Below the pieces are notes generated by a model. That model was not told the origin of the DNA and made no database searches. It saw nothing but the letters and a program-made list of their open reading frames with translations. A DNA stretch of 8,663 nucleotides from Scatomonas sp963649395 (GTDB lineage Bacteria; Bacillota; Clostridia; Lachnospirales; Lachnospiraceae): the NCBI GenBank assembly GCA_963649395.1, contig CAVJHW010000111.1, positions 1 to 8,663 of the forward strand. The letters are read 5' to 3'. Every line of letters begins with the position of its first letter. Within the stretch, counting starts at the first letter, position 1. A program made the position numbers and the translations under genes. Of this stretch, positions 6,444 to 8,663 are shown piece after piece.

Positions 6444-7607
6444 TTATTGATAATCCACCCAAATTGCTCCCTGGTCGGCGGATCTGACACAATTTTCCAC
6501 CCAGCGCACGCCCTGTACGCCGTCATCCACGTTGGGATACCAGAAGTCTACCTCTTGTCCCTTGTCCAGGGCCTCCATGGCAATGGCGAAGCGACCGTAG
6601 AGATTACTCCAGGACTCAAAGAGACCCTCCGGATGACCACCGCCGATGCGGTCTTCTGCCAAGGCCGCCTCCGACAGGTAACCCATGCCTCTCTCCAGGA
6701 TCCGTACCGGTTCTCCCTGTACCTCATAGGTCAGCTGGTTGGGGCGCTCATCCCACCATTCAATGGCTGCCTTCTCTCCGATGATCCTCACCTTCTGTCC
6801 ATGCATGGAACCACAGTTCACGCAGCAGGACCAGGCATATCCGATGGCGCCGTTGTCATATTCCATCAAGGTCATAGCGTTATCCTCCAGGGGAGCCCGG
6901 GAAGCTACGAAGGATTGACGGCTGCACATCAAACGCTTGATCTTCAGATCCGGCAGCATAACCTCGGTCAGATACAGAGGATGGGTTCCCAGATCTCCCA
7001 ATACATAGGAGGGGCCTGCCATCTTGGGATCCACCCGCCACTTGGTAGAGGCTGTATTCTTCTCCACTGCCACATTGTGGAAGCCGTGGGCAAATTGCAT
7101 CATGACGATACGGATATCCCCCAGCTTGCCCTCCTGAATCAGCTGTCTGGCCTCTTCAATCATCTGATGTCCGGCATATCCATAGGTGATTCCTACCACC
7201 TTCTTTTGCTTCCTGGCCAGAGCAGCCAGCTCCTGCGCCTCCTCCAGGGTAAAGCAAAGGGGTTTTTCGCAGACTACATGAAGTCCCGCCTCCAAAGCTG
7301 CCTTGGTAATCTCATAATGGGTTCCATTGGGGGTGGCTACAGATACGGCCTGAATGCCATCCTCCCGTTTGGCTTCCTGGGCGAACATGGTCTTATAATC
7401 CGGATAGCAGCGCTCCTCTGCCACATGCAGGTTCTTGCCGAAGGCCTTTCCCCTCTCCGGGTTGATATCAAAGGCTCCTGCCACCAGGTCAAAGCTGAAA
7501 TCTCGCAGGGCTGCCGACCGATGGATATAACCGATCTGACTTCCTAATCCGCCCCCTACCATAGCCCAGCGAAGGGGGGTCTCTACTCTCTTCTCTCCAT
7601 ATAGCAT
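6444..7607 (-). CDS. Gfo/Idh/MocA-family NAD(P)-dependent oxidoreductase
   Basis: This is a cytoplasmic dehydrogenase expected to oxidise a hydroxyl of a sugar, cyclitol or glycoside to a ketone (or the reverse) with a nicotinamide cofactor. The N-terminal Rossmann fold starts at RWAMVGGGLGSQIG (~13-26), with the dinucleotide-binding GGGLGS at 18-23, ATPNGTHYEI (~91-100) and the catalytic-lysine motif EKP at 114-116. The C-terminal substrate domain carries KWRVDPKMAGPS (~189-200) and GDLGTH, giving the usual D205 and H209 active-site pair. At 387 aa the length fits. The frame also opens at ATG 7634, but ATG 7607 is preferred: AGAGGA lies seven bases before it, while ATG 7634 has no properly spaced site and derives from a duplicated sequence. 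It follows the IolE-like gene by 60 bp and precedes the IolH-like gene by 20 bp. Inositol 2-dehydrogenase, levoglucosan dehydrogenase and 3-keto-glycoside-forming enzymes belong to this family; substrate unknown. Confidence 0.94.
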   Translation of the reverse strand: MLYGEKRVETPLRWAMVGGGLGSQIGYIHRSAALRDFSFDLVAGAFDINPERGKAFGKNLHVAEERCYPDYKTMFAQEAKREDGIQAVSVATPNGTHYEITKAALEAGLHVVCEKPLCFTLEEAQELAALARKQKKVVGITYGYAGHQMIEEARQLIQEGKLGDIRIVMMQFAHGFHNVAVEKNTASTKWRVDPKMAGPSYVLGDLGTHPLYLTEVMLPDLKIKRLMCSRQSFVASRAPLEDNAMTLMEYDNGAIGYAWSCCVNCGSMHGQKVRIIGEKAAIEWWDERPNQLTYEVQGEPVRILERGMGYLSEAALAEDRIGGGHPEGLFESWSNLYGRFAIAMEALDKGQEVDFWYPNVDDGVQGVRWVENCVRSADQGAIWVDYQ

Positions 7608-7614
7608 TTCTGCA

Positions 7615-7620
7615 TCCTCT
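7615..7620 (-). promoter_or_regulatory. Ribosome binding site deciding the oxidoreductase start
   Basis: AGAGGA on the - strand, seven bases before ATG 7607 and immediately next to the 44-bp tandem duplication. It favours 7607 over the in-frame ATG at 7634. Confidence 0.6.
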
Positions 7621-7718
7621 CTTTCCAATCGCATATCCTACATTCTTCCATTAGCTGACGCTGGCTTTCAAATCTCATACCCTACACTCTTCAAATAGCT
7701 GACGCTGGCCTTCACATC
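7621..7718 (-). repeat. 44-bp imperfect tandem duplication of the 3' end of the IolE-like gene
   Basis: Two 44-bp units, 7665-7708 and 7621-7664, match at 38 of 44 positions. A related 10-bp word stands at each boundary: GATGTGAAGG (7718-7709), GATTTGAAAG (7674-7665) and GATTGGAAAG (7630-7621), read on the - strand. Both units share an uninterrupted CCAGCGTCAGCTA core. The first unit encodes the normal C-terminus of the IolE-like protein (ASVSYLKSVGYEI). The second is downstream of the TGA stop; since 44 is not a multiple of 3 it is out of frame, and read in the copy's own frame it stops after DLKASVS. The second unit makes up most of the spacer before the oxidoreductase gene. Confidence 0.92.
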
Positions 7719-8594
7719 CTGCAGACTGGTATCGGAATTCCTGGGATCTCTTTCCTGCTCAATGGTGATATAGCCGCTGTAGCCAATCTCCTCCAGGGCT
7801 TTTCGGATTCCCGGATAATCCAATACGCCGGTTCCGATGGGGCACATGGAGCCTATGCCGCAGCCCTCGAAGAAGCGGATCTTCTGTCCCAGCACCTTGC
7901 GGTAAACCGCCTCGTTGACATCCTTGAAGTGGACATAATCCAGCACCTCTGCATATTTCTTCAGCCAGGCAACCGGATCCATACCGGAATAATAGAGATG
8001 ACCGGTGTCCAGACACAGGCCCGCCAGCTCATAGGGAATATCCTGAACCAGCTTCTGGATCTCATCTGCAAACTCAATGTAGCCCCCTGCATGGGGATGA
8101 ATCACCGGACGAACCCCATATTCCTGCGCCTTTTTGCAGATTCCTCGAATATGTTTCATCATGGTGCTCCACTGGGCATCCGTCAGCCTAGGTGCCTCCT
8201 CGGAATGTCCGGCGGCATAATCCCTTTCCTCATGGCCCCAATCCATCACGGTCATATAAGGAGTGGGAAAATGCTGACCCGGATGTCTGGGCAGGGGAGG
8301 CAGCTTGGTAATAAGAGAGCAAATATCATCGGTCTGGTTCAAGAGATTTTCGTAATTGTCCTCACTGACCAGGTCATCAAAAATGGTGCCTGCGACAATG
8401 GCCAGTCCATTCTTCTCCAGCTCCCGGGAAACCTGGTCTACGTCAATCGGAAGGTAACCATAGGGCCCCAGCTCAATGGCTCTGTAGCCTGCCTCTCCTG
8501 CCTCCTTCAAGACCCTTTGCCAGGGGGGCAGGTATGGATTCTTCACATCATCCACGCCCCAGCAGCAGGGTGCGCCGCATATATTCATGCTCAT
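7668..8594 (-). CDS. IolE-like sugar phosphate isomerase/epimerase family TIM-barrel protein (inosose dehydratase-like)
   Basis: This 308-residue AP-endonuclease-2-type TIM barrel resembles IolE (2-keto-myo-inositol dehydratase) and related isomerases. Landmarks are CWGVDD (~11-16), AGYRAIELGPYGYLPIDVD (~35-53), VRPVIHPHAGGYIE (~161-174, comparable to the HHH-containing strand of IolE), LCLDTGHLYYSGMDP (~193-207), LDYVHFKDVN (~218-227), GTGVLDYPGIRKALEEIGYSG (~254-274; family glycine-rich C-terminal block) and YITIEQERDP (~275-284). Candidate metal or catalytic residues are H166, H168, D196, H199, H222 and E279. Likely chemistry is elimination, hydration or isomerisation of a keto-polyol made by the neighbouring dehydrogenase; this is inferred. 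ATG 8594 is chosen because AGGAGG lies eight bases upstream; a second ATG two codons on is too distant. It is the first gene of the operon. Its 3' end has been tandemly duplicated. Confidence 0.93.
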   Translation of the reverse strand: MSMNICGAPCCWGVDDVKNPYLPPWQRVLKEAGEAGYRAIELGPYGYLPIDVDQVSRELEKNGLAIVAGTIFDDLVSEDNYENLLNQTDDICSLITKLPPLPRHPGQHFPTPYMTVMDWGHEERDYAAGHSEEAPRLTDAQWSTMMKHIRGICKKAQEYGVRPVIHPHAGGYIEFADEIQKLVQDIPYELAGLCLDTGHLYYSGMDPVAWLKKYAEVLDYVHFKDVNEAVYRKVLGQKIRFFEGCGIGSMCPIGTGVLDYPGIRKALEEIGYSGYITIEQERDPRNSDTSLQDVKASVSYLKSVGYEI

Positions 8595-8640
8595 GTTCCG
8601 TTCCTCCTGTATCTGCGCATCTGTTTGTTTGGATGTCTTT

Positions 8641-8646
8641 ATTATA
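8641..8646 (-). promoter_or_regulatory. Promoter -10 element (TATAAT) for the seven-gene operon
   Basis: On the - strand a perfect TATAAT stands 46 bases before the ATG of the IolE-like gene, giving an expected leader of about 40 nt with a strong AGGAGG site. Exactly 17 bases separate it from the window edge, so the -35 box would lie just outside and cannot be checked. No operator could be identified in the leader. Confidence 0.55.
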
Positions 8647-8663
8647 CCCGGCTCTTTCCTCTG

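Noticed and set aside
7668..8594. Assigning the gene symbols iolE, iolG and iolH outright
   Set aside because: Family resemblance is clear but these families include enzymes for levoglucosan, C-glycosides and other sugars, and the other inositol genes are absent from the window.
8597..8640. Direct repeat CAGATGC/CAGATAC in the operon leader as an operator
   Set aside because: The words are only seven bases with one mismatch and adjacent; no known operator consensus, including a CcpA cre site, could be matched.
1..8663. tRNA or rRNA genes, CRISPR arrays, insertion sequences, phage genes
   Set aside because: None of the corresponding signals was seen; nearly all of the window is covered by the eight coding regions described.

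Overview
The window looks like chromosomal DNA from a Firmicute of the class Clostridia, probably a gut Lachnospiraceae-type bacterium. This is inferred from strong AGGAGG-type ribosome binding sites in front of nearly every gene, an LAGC lipoprotein signal on the solute-binding protein, intermediate GC content (judged by eye) and the style of the proteins. Two runs of ten N (466-475 and 5583-5592) mark assembly gaps, so this is a draft scaffold, probably from a metagenome.

Layout. At the left edge (1-447, + strand) is the C-terminal part of an AraC-family regulator; its N-terminal half lies outside the window. Everything from 531 to 8594 is one block of seven genes on the - strand, read from right to left: an IolE-like TIM-barrel protein (8594-7668), a Gfo/Idh/MocA oxidoreductase (7607-6444), an IolH-like TIM-barrel protein (6423-5515, interrupted by a gap), a URO-D/MtaA-like protein of unknown role (5417-4104), then a complete ribose-type sugar ABC importer: lipoprotein binding protein (4041-3058), double-ATPase subunit (3025-1511) and permease (1496-531). 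Intergenic distances are 14-97 bp and no strong internal terminator or promoter was seen, so it is most simply one operon. A TATAAT -10 element sits 17 bp from the right edge of the window. A hairpin at 481-500 lies after the last gene.

How the genes may work together. The importer would bring in a sugar, cyclitol or glycoside. The NAD(P)-dependent Gfo/Idh/MocA enzyme would oxidise a hydroxyl to a ketone, and the two metal-dependent TIM-barrel proteins could then eliminate, hydrate or isomerise the keto intermediate. Such oxidation-elimination chemistry is known for myo-inositol (IolG/IolE), levoglucosan (LgdA/LgdB) and C-glycosides (DgpA/DgpBC). The set is not the canonical inositol operon: no iolB, iolC, iolD or iolJ is present in the window. 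The URO-D-like protein is the most puzzling member, because no corrinoid protein or other methyltransferase partner is present here. The substrate cannot be named from sequence alone.

The clearest DNA-level surprise is a 44-bp imperfect tandem duplication (7621-7718) of the 3' end of the IolE-like gene. It supplies most of the spacer before the oxidoreductase gene. A second small oddity is a perfect four-fold TAAGA repeat that contains the stop codon of the IolH-like gene.
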